Notes under the pieces: generated by a model
What the model was told of the DNA's origin: nothing
The model's database searches: none
The model's input: the letters and a program-made list of their open reading frames with translations, nothing else
Part shown: positions 8,681 to 18,061 of the stretch, piece after piece
Layout of the letters: the number at the start of each line of letters is the position of its first letter
Position numbering within the stretch: position 1 is the stretch's first letter
Translations under genes and position numbers: made by a program
NCBI GenBank assembly: GCA_002386405.1
Contig: DGIP01000066.1
Coordinates: 1 to 64,000 of the forward strand
Reading direction: 5' to 3'
DNA: 64,000 nt
Origin: Stenotrophomonas maltophilia
Lineage (GTDB): Bacteria > Pseudomonadota > Gammaproteobacteria > Xanthomonadales > Xanthomonadaceae

Positions 8681-11128
8681 ATGTCCCGTCCGTCCGCGTC
8701 GCGCCTTGGCCTTGCCATTGCCCTGGTCCTGTCTTCCCCCCTGCTGGCCCAGAACCTCCACGCGCAGGACGCGCCCGCCTCCGCCACCACGCTGGACACG
8801 GTGATCGTCACCGGCACCCGCGCCATCGACCGCACCGTGCTCGAATCCACCTCCCCGGTGGACGTGCTCACCGCCGAGGACATCCGCCGCGCCGGCGTGG
8901 TCAACGGCGAGCTGGGCAGCGCGCTGCAGGCGCTGCTGCCCTCGTTCAACTTCCCGCGCCAGTCCAATTCCGGCGGTGCCGACCACGTGCGCGCCGCCCA
9001 GCTGCGCGGGCTGTCGCCCGACCAGGTGCTGGTGCTGGTGAACGGCAAGCGCCGCCACACCAGCGCGCTGGTGAACACCGACAGCAAGATCGGCAAGGGC
9101 ACCACCCCGGTCGATTTCAACTCGATCCCGGTCAGCGCCATCAAGCGCATCGAAGTGCTGCGCGACGGCGCCGGTGCGCTGTACGGTTCCGATGCCGTGG
9201 CCGGTGTGATCAACGTGATCCTGGATGACGCCCCGGAAGGCGGCGCCATTGAAGCCAGCTTCGGTGCCAACCACACCGACCTCGAGCCGATCGACCGCAC
9301 CATCACCGATGGCCAGACCAGCTTCGCCAGCGCCAAGGTCGGCACCCGGCTGGGCGAAGACGGCGGCTTCCTGCGCGTGGGCCTGGAGCTGAAGAACCGC
9401 GAAGGCACCAACCGCGCCGGCTTCGACCAGATTCCGCCGTGGGACCAGAGCGATGCGAACCTGGCCCTGCAGGGCCAGCGCAACTACGTGCTGGGCGATG
9501 GCAAGACCAAGGACCTCAACGCCTGGATCAACACCGAACTGCCGTTCGGTGAAACCTCGAAGTTCTACTTCTTCAGCACCTTCAACCAGCGCGACAGCGA
9601 AGGCGCCAACTACTTCCGTTACCCCGACAGCGACGCCAACTGGACCGAGCTGTACCCCAACGGCTACCGCCCGATTTCCGAAGGCGAGAACCGCGACGTG
9701 CAGGCCGTGGCCGGTGCCAAGGGCCAGTGGGGCGAGTGGAACTACGACGCCAGCCTGGATTACGGCTTCAATGACTTCACCTACCGCCTGCGCAACTCGC
9801 TCAATGCCTCGCTGGGCCCGGGCAGCCCGACCCGGTTCAAGACCGGCGATTACCGCAATGAACTGACCGTGGGCAACTTCGACCTGGGCCGGGTGTTCAC
9901 CCAGGGCGAAAACACCCACAGCCTGGGCCTGGGCCTGGAAGCGCGCCGCGACCACTTCCAGACCCGCCCCGGTGACCCGGCCAGCTACGCCGCCGGCCCC
10001 TACACCGACCGCCCGACCGGCTCGCAGGCCGGCGGTGGCCTGACCCCGCAGGACGCCACCTCGCTCACCCGCGACGTGACCAGTGCGTACGCCAGCCTGT
10101 CCAGCCAGTTCGGCGAGCACTTCTCCAGCGACCTGGCCGCGCGCTACGAACACAGCGACGATTACGGCGGCGAGCTCACCGGCAAGCTGGGCCTGCGCTA
10201 TGAATTCACCCCGGCCTTCGCGCTGCGTGGCGCCATCTCCAACAACTTCCGTGCGCCGTCGCTGGCGCAGATCGGCTATGAATCCACCTCCACCGGTTAC
10301 AACGCCGCCGGCCAGCTGGTGCAGGGCCGCACGCTGTCGGTGAACAACCCGATCGCACGCGGGCTGGGGGCCACCGACCTCAAGCCGGAGAAGTCGATCA
10401 ACACCAGCCTGGGCTTCACCAGCCGCATCGGCGATCACTTCGACCTGTCGCTGGATTTCTACCAGATCGATATCGATGACCGCATCGCGCTGTCGGAAAG
10501 CATCACCGGCGATGCACTCACCGATTACGTGCAGCAGCAGTTCGGCGTGGCCGGGCTGCAGAGCGCCAACTTCTTCGTCAACGCCGCCGATACCCGCACC
10601 CGTGGTGCCGAGCTGGTGACCAACTGGCGGCAGGGGCTCGGCGATGGGCAGCTGGTGCTGACCGGTACGTATGCGTACAACAAGACCACGCTGAAGAACG
10701 TGCTGGCCACGCCGGCGAGCCTGTTGGCGCTGGATCCGGATTACGTGCTGTTCGGCGTGGAAGAAACCAACACGCTGACCGATGCCACCCCGCGCACGCG
10801 TGCGCAGCTGGCGGCGACCTGGGCCAATGATCGTTGGACGCTGAGCAGCCGCCTGAGCCGTTATGGCAGCGTGACCCGGGTGTTCAACTTCGGCGATGGG
10901 TTCGTGCCGCGGCAGACGTATGGCGCCGAGTGGCAGCTGGATGCCGAGGTGGAGTACAGGATCACGCCGCAGTGGAGCGTGGCGGTGGGTGGGCAGAACC
11001 TGACCGACAATTACTCGGACCTGTCCAACGAGGACATCTATTACTACGGCAACCTGCCGTATGACGTGTTGTCGCCGATTGGTAGCAATGGTGCCTACTA
11101 CTATGGGCGCGTTCGGTATACGTTCTGA
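8681..11128 (+). CDS. TonB-dependent receptor
   Basis: Outer-membrane active-transport receptor, 815 residues. The signal peptide (residues 1 to about 28, ending near LHAQD) is followed by a TonB box-like segment DTVIVTGTR. The plug domain comes next (SPVDVLTAEDIRRAG, VLVNGKRRHTSALVN, IKRIEVLRDGAGALYGSDAVAGVINV). A 22-strand-type barrel ends in RVRYTF with a terminal Phe. It has no STN domain, so it is a plain receptor rather than a transducer. Ligand not inferable. It is monocistronic, with a SMAG element and a perfect hairpin downstream. Confidence 0.92.
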   Translation: MSRPSASRLGLAIALVLSSPLLAQNLHAQDAPASATTLDTVIVTGTRAIDRTVLESTSPVDVLTAEDIRRAGVVNGELGSALQALLPSFNFPRQSNSGGADHVRAAQLRGLSPDQVLVLVNGKRRHTSALVNTDSKIGKGTTPVDFNSIPVSAIKRIEVLRDGAGALYGSDAVAGVINVILDDAPEGGAIEASFGANHTDLEPIDRTITDGQTSFASAKVGTRLGEDGGFLRVGLELKNREGTNRAGFDQIPPWDQSDANLALQGQRNYVLGDGKTKDLNAWINTELPFGETSKFYFFSTFNQRDSEGANYFRYPDSDANWTELYPNGYRPISEGENRDVQAVAGAKGQWGEWNYDASLDYGFNDFTYRLRNSLNASLGPGSPTRFKTGDYRNELTVGNFDLGRVFTQGENTHSLGLGLEARRDHFQTRPGDPASYAAGPYTDRPTGSQAGGGLTPQDATSLTRDVTSAYASLSSQFGEHFSSDLAARYEHSDDYGGELTGKLGLRYEFTPAFALRGAISNNFRAPSLAQIGYESTSTGYNAAGQLVQGRTLSVNNPIARGLGATDLKPEKSINTSLGFTSRIGDHFDLSLDFYQIDIDDRIALSESITGDALTDYVQQQFGVAGLQSANFFVNAADTRTRGAELVTNWRQGLGDGQLVLTGTYAYNKTTLKNVLATPASLLALDPDYVLFGVEETNTLTDATPRTRAQLAATWANDRWTLSSRLSRYGSVTRVFNFGDGFVPRQTYGAEWQLDAEVEYRITPQWSVAVGGQNLTDNYSDLSNEDIYYYGNLPYDVLSPIGSNGAYYYGRVRYTF

Positions 11129-11136
11129 TCGTTGGT

Positions 11137-11161
11137 GCAGCCAGGCAGGGCCTGGCTCTAC
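11137..11161 (-). repeat. SMAG/REP-like palindrome
   Basis: Minus strand starts GTAGAGCCAGGC and closes with GCCTGGCTGC; arms GCCAGG / CCTGGC. It lies immediately 3' of the TonB receptor gene. Confidence 0.7.
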
Positions 11162-11167
11162 CGGGAC

Positions 11168-11193
11168 GCGTGATCGTCTACTGGACGATCACG
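11168..11193. terminator. Perfect hairpin between receptor gene and otsB
   Basis: Arms GCGTGATCGTC and GACGATCACGC around a four-base loop (TACTG boundary). There is no T-run, so it is either a factor-assisted transcript end for the receptor gene or a protected mRNA 3' end. Confidence 0.4.
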
Positions 11194-11215
11194 CTTCCGG
11201 TGGCATGTTGGCGGC

Positions 11216-11992
11216 ATGGCCAACGACTACCCCCTCCGTCCGCCGCCGCCACTGCTGGACGATGCGTGCGCGCTGTTCCTGGACGTGGACGGCACCCTCA
11301 TTGAATTTGCGGAAGACCCCGAGGCAGTCACCCTGCTGCCCGAGGTGCGCGAGGCCATCGGCCGCATCAGCGACCGCCTGGAAGGCGCGGTTGCGCTGAT
11401 CAGCGGGCGACCGCTGGCCCAGCTGGATCGCCTGTTCGCGCCCCTGCACCTGCCCGCTGCCGGCCTTCACGGCCACCAGGTGCGTGGCCTGAACGGTGAC
11501 ACCCACGCCGTTGACGGCCTCACCGCCAACGCCACTGACAGCGACACCAGCGAATGGCTGCACGCCGTGCACCAGCAGGCCATGCGGTTCGCGCACGGCC
11601 ACCCCGGTGTGCTGGTGGAAGACAAGGGCCGCAGCCTCGCGTTGCACTGGCGCGGCGCACCGCACGCGGCGAACGAGGTTCGCGCGTTTGCCGAACGCCA
11701 CATCGGCGGCAACCCCGGCTACCGGCTGCAGCCCGGCGACCACGTGGTGGAATTCATTCCCGAAGGTAGCGACAAGGGCCGCGCGATCCGCCAGCTCATG
11801 CAGCAGTTGCCCTTCCGTGGCCGCATTCCCGTGTTCCTGGGCGACGACCTGACCGACGAATACGGCTTCGATGCCGCCAACACCCTGCACGGCTGGAGCG
11901 TGCTGGTGGGCGAACGTGAGCCCAGTGCCGCGGTCTTCGCCCTGCCCCGTGTGCGCGACGTACACGGCTGGCTGCAGGAAAACGCTTACTGA
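11216..11992 (+). CDS. otsB: Trehalose-6-phosphate phosphatase
   Basis: Cytosolic HAD-superfamily phosphatase (258 residues) that removes phosphate from trehalose-6-phosphate to give trehalose, an osmo- and desiccation protectant. HAD motif I is LFLDVDGTL (catalytic Asp23 and Asp25), motif II is VALISGRP, a substrate-cap region follows, and the Mg-binding motif IV is FLGDDLTDE. It is the first gene of an otsB-GH15-otsA operon; the next start codon lies 22 bases after its stop. Confidence 0.93.
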   Translation: MANDYPLRPPPPLLDDACALFLDVDGTLIEFAEDPEAVTLLPEVREAIGRISDRLEGAVALISGRPLAQLDRLFAPLHLPAAGLHGHQVRGLNGDTHAVDGLTANATDSDTSEWLHAVHQQAMRFAHGHPGVLVEDKGRSLALHWRGAPHAANEVRAFAERHIGGNPGYRLQPGDHVVEFIPEGSDKGRAIRQLMQQLPFRGRIPVFLGDDLTDEYGFDAANTLHGWSVLVGEREPSAAVFALPRVRDVHGWLQENAY

Positions 11993-12014
11993 TGTACCCA
12001 GAGACCCCCACCCC

Positions 12015-13796
12015 ATGACTGATTCCACCCTGGACCTAGGCGTTGTCGGCAACGGCAGCTTCGGTGCGTTGATCGACCGCCACGCCCGCGTTGTGTGGAG
12101 CTGCCTGCCCACCTTCGACGGCGACCCCACCTTCTGCGCGCTGCTGCAGCCCAACCAGCAGGTCGGCGGCGATTTCGCCATCGAACTGGAAGACATGGTC
12201 AGCAGCGAACAGAGCTACCTGACCAACACCGCCATCCTGCGCACCGTGCTGCACGACAAGCACGGCGGCTCGCTGGAAATCATCGATTTCGCCCCGCGCT
12301 GGCGCCAGAACGACCGTTTCTACCGGCCGGTCAGCCTGATCCGGCAGGTGCGCCCGCTGGGCGGCAATCCGCGCATCATCGTGCGCGCCCGCCCGCTGGC
12401 CGACTGGGGCGCGCGCGTGCCCGAGGCCACGTGGGGCAGCAACCACATCCGCTGGATCCTGCCCGACCACGTGCTGCGCCTGACCACCGACGTGCCGCTG
12501 CGCTTCGTGCGCGATGCGCTGCCGTTCGTGCTCAGCCACCCCGTGCACCTGGTGCTGGGCGTGGATGAATCGCTCAACCGCTCGCTCAGCGGCTACGTGC
12601 AGGAATCGTTCCAGCGCACGCGCGACTACTGGCGCGAATGGGTGCGTTACCTGTCCATCCCGCTGGAATGGCAAGACGCGGTGATCCGCAGTGCCATCAC
12701 CCTCAAGCTGTGCCAGTACGAAGACAGCGGCGCCATCATCGCCGCGATGACCACCTCCATTCCCGAGGCCCCGGGCAGCATCCGCAACTGGGATTACCGC
12801 TACTGCTGGCTGCGCGATGCCGCCTTCGTGGTGCGCGCGCTCAACCGCCTGGGTGCCACCCGCACCATGGAACAGTTCCTGGGCTACATCTTCAACCTGG
12901 CCACCGGCGATGGCAGCCTGCAGCCGCTGTACGGCATCGGCTTCGAGGCCAAGCTGGAAGAAAGCGAAGTGGCCTCGCTCGACGGCTACCGCGGCATGGG
13001 CCCGGTGCGGCGCGGCAACCTGGCCTGGGTGCAGCGCCAGCACGATGTGTACGGCAGCGTGGTGCTGGCCTCCACCCAGCTGTTCTTCGACCGCCGCCTG
13101 CAGGACCCCGGTGACGCGCACACCTTCGCGCGGCTGGAACCGCTGGGCGAACAGGCCTTCGCCCTGCACGACGTGCCCGATGCCGGCCTGTGGGAGTTCC
13201 GCGGCCGCACCGAAGTGCACACCTACACCAGCGCCATGTGCTGGGCGGCCTGCGACCGCCTGTGCAAGATCGCCGTGCGCCTGAAGCTGGACCACCGCGC
13301 CGAGTACTGGCGCGACCGCGCCAACACCATCCACGCCCGCATCCTGCGCGAGTCCTGGAGCGACGAGCTGGGCCATTTCACCGACACCTACGGCGGCCAC
13401 CGTCTGGATGCCTCGCTGCTGCTGTTGGCCGATATCGGCTTCATCGCCGCCGACGATGCGCGCTTCGTCGCCACCGTCGAAGCCATCGGCCGCGACCTCA
13501 AGCACGGCAATGCGCTGTACCGCTACGTGGCACCGGATGATTTCGGCGAGCCCGAAACCAGCTTCACCATCTGCACGTTCTGGTACATCGACGCGCTGGC
13601 CGCCATCGGCCGCCTGGACGAAGCCCGCGAGATGTTCGAAATGCTGCTGGAGCGCCGCAACCATCTGGGCCTGCTGTCCGAAGACCTCGCCTTCGACAAC
13701 GGCGAAGCCTGGGGCAACTTCCCGCAGACCTATTCGCACGTGGGCCTGGTCACCGCCGCCATGCGGCTGTCGCGCAGCTGGCAGGAAGCCTCATGA
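12015..13796 (+). CDS. GH15 family glycoside hydrolase (probable trehalase or glucoamylase-like)
   Basis: 593-residue member of glycoside hydrolase family 15, an (alpha/alpha)6-barrel enzyme. The N-terminal beta-sandwich (LGVVGNGSFGALIDRHARVVW ... FDGDP) and the catalytic block RNWDYRYCWLRDAAF are visible. A cytosolic location is likely because there is no signal peptide. The usual products are glucoamylases, but some bacterial GH15 proteins hydrolyse trehalose. Its position between otsB and otsA makes a trehalose-related role plausible. The ATG at 12015 matches the family start; the open frame reaches back into otsB. The stop overlaps the otsA start (ATGA). Confidence 0.9.
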   Translation: MTDSTLDLGVVGNGSFGALIDRHARVVWSCLPTFDGDPTFCALLQPNQQVGGDFAIELEDMVSSEQSYLTNTAILRTVLHDKHGGSLEIIDFAPRWRQNDRFYRPVSLIRQVRPLGGNPRIIVRARPLADWGARVPEATWGSNHIRWILPDHVLRLTTDVPLRFVRDALPFVLSHPVHLVLGVDESLNRSLSGYVQESFQRTRDYWREWVRYLSIPLEWQDAVIRSAITLKLCQYEDSGAIIAAMTTSIPEAPGSIRNWDYRYCWLRDAAFVVRALNRLGATRTMEQFLGYIFNLATGDGSLQPLYGIGFEAKLEESEVASLDGYRGMGPVRRGNLAWVQRQHDVYGSVVLASTQLFFDRRLQDPGDAHTFARLEPLGEQAFALHDVPDAGLWEFRGRTEVHTYTSAMCWAACDRLCKIAVRLKLDHRAEYWRDRANTIHARILRESWSDELGHFTDTYGGHRLDASLLLLADIGFIAADDARFVATVEAIGRDLKHGNALYRYVAPDDFGEPETSFTICTFWYIDALAAIGRLDEAREMFEMLLERRNHLGLLSEDLAFDNGEAWGNFPQTYSHVGLVTAAMRLSRSWQEAS

Positions 13797-15160
13797 GCCG
13801 TCTCGTGGTGGTCTCCAACCGCGTGGCTGCGCCCGGCGTGGCCGCACCCGGCGGGCTGGCCGTGGGCCTGCTCGCCGCGTTGAAGGAACGCGGTGGGCTG
13901 TGGTTCGGCTGGAGCGGCAAATCCGTACGCGATGACAGCGGAGAGCTGCATGAGCAGACCGAGGGTGACATCCGCTACGTCACCATGGACCTGAACAAGC
14001 GCGACGTCGACGGCTACTACAACGGCTTCGCCAACCGCACCCTGTGGCCGCTGCTGCACTTCCGGCTGGACCTGGTGGACTACGACCGCGCCACCCGCGA
14101 AACCTACCGCCGGGTCAACGCGCTGTTCGCCGAAAAGCTGGCGCCGCTGCTGCGCGAAGACGACATCGTGTGGATCCACGATTACCACCTGATTCCGCTG
14201 GCCTCGCTGCTGCGCGAGCGTGGCATCGGCTGCCGCATCGGTTTCTTCCTGCACGTGCCGATGCCCTCGGCCGACCTGCTGCAGGCCATGCCCGACCACC
14301 TGCGGCTGTTCTCCAGCCTGTATGCCTACGACCTGGTGGGCTTCCAGACCCAGCGCGACGCCGACCGCTTCCAGTCCTACGTGCGCCTGTTCGCCGGCGG
14401 CAAGGTGCTGCCTGATGGCATGCTGGAAGCGCCCGGCGGGCGCCGCTTCCGCGCCGCGGCGTTCCCGATCGGCATCGATACCGCGCACATCGAACGCCAG
14501 GCCAAGGCCGGTGCCAACAAGCCGGCCGTGCGCGACCTGCGCAACAGCCTGCGCGACCGCCAGCTGGCCATCGGCGTAGACCGGCTGGACTACTCCAAGG
14601 GCCTGCCCGAACGCTTCCAGGGCTTCGAGCGGTACCTGCAGCGCCACCCCGACCAGCGCGGCAGCCTCACCTACCTGCAGATCGCCCCGGTATCGCGCGG
14701 CGATGTCACCGAGTACCGGCAACTGCGCAGCCAGCTGGAACAGATCGCCGGCCACATCAACGGCGGCTTTGCCGAACCGGACTGGACCCCGCTGCGCTAC
14801 GTGAACCAGAACTTCGCCCACGCCACCCTCACCGGGTTCTACCGTGCCGCCGCCGTGGGCCTGGTCACGCCACTACGCGACGGCATGAACCTGGTGGCCA
14901 AGGAATACGTGGCCTCGCAGGACCCGGAAAACCCCGGTGTGCTGGTGCTGTCGCTGCTGGCCGGCGCGGCCGATGAGATGAAGCAGGCGCTGCTGGTGAA
15001 CCCGCATGACCTGGATGGCGTGGCCGATGCCATCGCTACCGCCGCCACCATGCCACTGCGCAAACGCGTGGAACGCTGGCAGGCGATGATGGATCACCTG
15101 CGTACCCATGACATCAACCACTGGCGCCAAAGCTATCTGGACGCGCTCGAAAACGGCTGA
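13793..15160 (+). CDS. otsA: Trehalose-6-phosphate synthase (UDP/GDP-forming)
   Basis: GT20 glycosyltransferase that joins a nucleotide-glucose to glucose-6-phosphate. The 455 residues match the usual bacterial length. Motifs: LVVVSNRV at the N-terminus with the nucleotide-binding GGLAVGL loop, IHDYHL in the centre, the signature [12 protein letters not shown], and the C-terminal [15 protein letters not shown]. It overlaps the GH15 gene by four bases (ATGA), so translational coupling is expected. It is the last gene of the trehalose operon. Confidence 0.95.
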   Translation: MSRLVVVSNRVAAPGVAAPGGLAVGLLAALKERGGLWFGWSGKSVRDDSGELHEQTEGDIRYVTMDLNKRDVDGYYNGFANRTLWPLLHFRLDLVDYDRATRETYRRVNALFAEKLAPLLREDDIVWIHDYHLIPLASLLRERGIGCRIGFFLHVPMPSADLLQAMPDHLRLFSSLYAYDLVGFQTQRDADRFQSYVRLFAGGKVLPDGMLEAPGGRRFRAAAFPIGIDTAHIERQAKAGANKPAVRDLRNSLRDRQLAIGVDRLDYSKGLPERFQGFERYLQRHPDQRGSLTYLQIAPVSRGDVTEYRQLRSQLEQIAGHINGGFAEPDWTPLRYVNQNFAHATLTGFYRAAAVGLVTPLRDGMNLVAKEYVASQDPENPGVLVLSLLAGAADEMKQALLVNPHDLDGVADAIATAATMPLRKRVERWQAMMDHLRTHDINHWRQSYLDALENG

Positions 15161-15246
15161 TTGCGACATATTGCCGGGGCAGAAAACTGTCGCTTTCGGC
15201 ATGAAGTCGCACACCCCCTGCGCATCATCCGCCGTGATGCGCTCGT

Positions 15247-15326
15247 TTTAGGAGTGTGTCGTTTTCTGCACTGCCGGCACTCGCAGGCCGGCAACCGCAG
15301 TGCGCCATTTCGATAGGCCTCCTAAA
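15247..15326. repeat. Nested inverted repeats upstream of the OmpA-type gene
   Basis: Outer arms TTTAGGAG (15247-15254) and CTCCTAAA (15319-15326) enclose a second stem, GCACTGCCGGC (15268-15278) with GCCGGC...GCAGTGC (15287-15303). It sits in the 296-base gap between otsA and the OmpA-type gene. It has no GTAG head and is not a SMAG element. It could be a structured leader, a small mobile remnant or a regulator site. Confidence 0.45.
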
Positions 15327-15456
15327 TCGTCGGAATCCGCAGCCCATTCGCAACCTGCGGCCCGCGCAACTTTCATTTTTCGTTGACAGGCCGTTCCGAC
15401 ATTGACTCCCGCAACGCCCGTGCATGCCGCAGGGGCTGGAACCGGGAATCGGATTG

Positions 15457-16725
15457 ATGTCACTGCTGGATCGCTTCATCGAAGACACCGCCCTGCACAT
15501 GGGCCTTGGCCACCGCGCGCGCAACCTGGTGGACGTGCTGGTCGATTACATCCGCGGCCTGCCGGGCGGCATCCAGGGCCTGCGCCGTCGTTTCGATGCA
15601 GTGGGCCTGGGCAGCCGCTTCCCCGGTGATGAACGGCCCTCGCGGCTGCTGGCCAGCCAGCTGGAATGCGTGATCGGGCGGGAAGAGCTGGCCGTGCTGG
15701 CACGCCGCGCCGCCTTCCCCACCGGCATGTTCGCGGTGGTGGCCTCCGACCTGCTGCCGGGCCTGCTGGAGGTACTGGAGCAGGAAGCCCGCAGCGCGCA
15801 GGCGCCACATCCCGTGGCGCAGGCGGCGCCGCGCAGCCCCACCCTGCGCCTCGTACGCGGCACCGCCATGCGCGGGCTGCTGTGGGTGATGGTGGCCGGG
15901 GTGCTGCTGTGCCTGACCGGCTGGATCCACCAGAAGACCCGGGTGAGCACCGGTGCCGCACCGGCCTACGCCGAGCAGCAGCACCCGCCGCGGCTGTCGC
16001 TGGTAAACAGCGGTGGCGTGATCGACGTACGCGGCCGCCTGCCGGGCGAGGCCGACCGCCGCCGGGTATGGAGCGCGCTGGTGGCCCAGTACGGCCAGGG
16101 CGGGGTCACCGGCGACATCCTGCGCGACCCGCAGGCACAGGCCCCACGCTGGCTGGACCGGCTGGTCAGCCTGGCCCCGGTGCTGCGCCACCCCGGGCTG
16201 TCGCTGTCGTTTACCGGCGATGCCCTGCACGTGGACATGACCCGGCTGCCGGAGGGCGACCGGATCGCAGTGTCCGATACCCTGCGCCGTGCGTTTGGCC
16301 ACCTGCAGGTGAGCGGCCTGTGGGACGCGGGGCGGATCGCGCTGGCGCGGCTGCCGGCCGACCCCGCACCGCACGAACTGGTGGCCGCGTTGAACCAGGG
16401 CAAGGTCGGGTTCGAGCACAAATCGCCGGTGCTGCGCGCCGACGGCCGCGACATGCTGCGCGCCAGTGCGCAGGCCATCCTGGCCGCCGGGCCCGGCGTA
16501 CGCCTGGAAGTGGGCGGGCATACCGACAGCCTGGGCGCTTCCGAGACCAACCTGCAGCTGAGCCAGCAACGCGCGGAGGTGGTGGTGGCGGAACTGCAGG
16601 CGTTGGGGGTGCCGGCCAGTGTGTTGGAACCGCGTGGGTATGGGGAAGAGCATCCGGTGGCGGACAACCGGTTGGAGAGCGGGCGGGATCGCAATCGGCG
16701 GATCGAGTACAGCGTCCTTCGGTGA
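15457..16725 (+). CDS. OmpA-family protein with N-terminal globular region and one membrane segment
   Basis: About 422 residues. The N-terminal roughly 110 residues (SLLDRFIEDTALHMGLG...) resemble YidB/DUF937-like helical proteins. A transmembrane helix follows near RGLLWVMVAGVLLCLTGWI. The periplasmic C-terminus carries an OmpA-like peptidoglycan-binding domain (LEVGGHTDSLGASETNLQLSQQRAEVVVAEL ... NRRIEYSVL). The BON-like middle segment (GGVIDVRGRLPGEADRRRVW) recalls ArfA/YiaD relatives. It probably anchors the envelope to peptidoglycan. The start at 15457 gives a cleaner N-terminus; an ATG at 15424 is also in frame. A SMAG cluster follows the gene. Confidence 0.72.
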   Translation: MSLLDRFIEDTALHMGLGHRARNLVDVLVDYIRGLPGGIQGLRRRFDAVGLGSRFPGDERPSRLLASQLECVIGREELAVLARRAAFPTGMFAVVASDLLPGLLEVLEQEARSAQAPHPVAQAAPRSPTLRLVRGTAMRGLLWVMVAGVLLCLTGWIHQKTRVSTGAAPAYAEQQHPPRLSLVNSGGVIDVRGRLPGEADRRRVWSALVAQYGQGGVTGDILRDPQAQAPRWLDRLVSLAPVLRHPGLSLSFTGDALHVDMTRLPEGDRIAVSDTLRRAFGHLQVSGLWDAGRIALARLPADPAPHELVAALNQGKVGFEHKSPVLRADGRDMLRASAQAILAAGPGVRLEVGGHTDSLGASETNLQLSQQRAEVVVAELQALGVPASVLEPRGYGEEHPVADNRLESGRDRNRRIEYSVLR

Positions 16726-16773
16726 GACCGCGTTGACACGCATGGCGGTTCGCGAACGGTTCGGCATCACGTT

Positions 16774-16839
16774 GACACGCATGGCGTGTCACTACGGGCC
16801 TTGGTCGATCGACCTTGTAGGGACACGCCATGCGTGTCC
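16774..16839. repeat. Inverted pair of SMAG/REP-like elements
   Basis: Two copies of the GACACGC type face each other: 16774-16795 ends CTAC (minus orientation) and 16817-16839 begins GTAG (plus orientation). A third, decayed copy is visible at about 16734-16753. Together they fill the 122-base gap between the OmpA-type gene and the convergent DCC-family gene. Confidence 0.78.
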
Positions 16840-16847
16840 GCGCGGTC

Positions 16848-17255
16848 TCAATCGAGGAAGCGCTTCGCCTGTGCCGGCGTGGGCAGGAAACACTGCTCAT
16901 GCCGGCCAAACCACCGGTACCGGTTGCGTGCCAGCGCGCGATACGCACGATCGCGCCAAGCGCGCGGCACCACCCGCAGCACGTGCGCCAGCTTCCACGC
17001 CCCGCCCAACCCGGCCAGGACCCGCACGATGGCATCGGTATCGCTCCACGCGCGGCCCTGCTCCACCAGCAGGAACGACAACGGGTCGTCCGGGTCCAGC
17101 CCGTGCTGCTGCAACAACGCGCGCCCCTGCGCCCCCTGCATCGCCGCGAACCGGTAGCGCCCAGTGCGATCAAACCGCAACAGGAACCGCACCCAGCGGC
17201 TGCAAAGCGCACACACGCCATCAAACACGATCACGGCCCCGGCATCGGGGCTCAC
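16848..17255 (-). CDS. Thiol-disulfide oxidoreductase DCC family protein (DUF393)
   Basis: 135-residue protein whose N-terminus carries the family signature VIVFDGVCALCSRWVRF (D-G-x-C-x-x-C). The middle has RFAAMQGAQGRALL, and the chain ends in HEQCFLPTPAQAKRFLD. These proteins are predicted redox proteins of unknown substrate. The open frame runs upstream to 17426, but that part is out-of-frame shadow of pgeF. The GTG at 17255 overlaps the pgeF stop by four bases (GTGA), giving the expected short protein and implying co-translation with pgeF and rluD. Confidence 0.82.
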   Translation of the reverse strand: MSPDAGAVIVFDGVCALCSRWVRFLLRFDRTGRYRFAAMQGAQGRALLQQHGLDPDDPLSFLLVEQGRAWSDTDAIVRVLAGLGGAWKLAHVLRVVPRAWRDRAYRALARNRYRWFGRHEQCFLPTPAQAKRFLD

Positions 17256-18061
17256 GGCGAAATCCACGCCAACGTCGCCATGCGCCCGGTCTTCCGATCC
17301 CGCCGATGCGAATAGAACCGCCCCGGCTCGGCAATCGTGCTCAGCTGCCCGCCACTGATCGCGCCCGGGTCCAGCCCGGCCGCCACCAGCCGCCGCCGCG
17401 CCAGCGCGTACAGATCCACCTTCCAATGCCCCGGGCGGGTGGCCACGAACGCCTCCGCCGCCTCGGCATCCGGGTCCACGAACGCGGCAAACACGTCCGC
17501 GCCAATCTCATACTCGGCCGGCCCGGCCGCCGGCCCCAGCCATGCCTGCAGCTCACCCGGCGGCGTACGCATGGCCGCCACCGTGGCTTCCAGCATGCCG
17601 TCGGCCAACCCGCGCCAGCCGGCATGGGCAGCGCCGATCTCGCGGCCATCGCGCGCAGCCAGCACCACCGGCAGGCAGTCGGCGGTCAGGATCGCCAGCA
17701 CCACCCCGGGCACCGAGGTCACCGCCGCATCGGCGGTGGGTTCGGCCTCAATGCCACTGGCCACGGGCGGCGCATCAAACCGCAGCACCCCGGTGCCATG
17801 CACCTGGCGCAGCCAGTGCGGTGCCGAGGGCAGCCCCAGCCCGGCCTGCAGCAGCGCGCGGTTGCGCGCCACCTGGTCCGGGTCGTCGCCGTCGGCGGCG
17901 GTGCGGTTGCCCATGTTGAACTGGTCGAACGGCGCCTTCGAACCCCCTGCGCCGTGGCGCAGGGTGGTCAGCGCATGCACCCCGGGCGCGGCCGCCCAGT
18001 CGGCGGCCAGCACCGGCAGCGGCGCGTCGTGCGACGGAACGGAAGCCGGGGGCGTGGCCAT
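17252..18061 (-). CDS. pgeF: Peptidoglycan editing factor / purine nucleoside phosphorylase YfiH-like
   Basis: 269-residue multicopper polyphenol oxidase/laccase (YfiH, PgeF) family protein. In E. coli the family removes wrong amino acids from muropeptide precursors; other members act on purine nucleosides. Conserved metal-site motifs are VHGTGV, LTADCLPVVL and GAAHAGWRGL. The start codon overlaps the rluD stop by one base (TGATG), the common rluD-pgeF arrangement. Confidence 0.9.
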   Translation of the reverse strand: MATPPASVPSHDAPLPVLAADWAAAPGVHALTTLRHGAGGSKAPFDQFNMGNRTAADGDDPDQVARNRALLQAGLGLPSAPHWLRQVHGTGVLRFDAPPVASGIEAEPTADAAVTSVPGVVLAILTADCLPVVLAARDGREIGAAHAGWRGLADGMLEATVAAMRTPPGELQAWLGPAAGPAEYEIGADVFAAFVDPDAEAAEAFVATRPGHWKVDLYALARRRLVAAGLDPGAISGGQLSTIAEPGRFYSHRRDRKTGRMATLAWISP

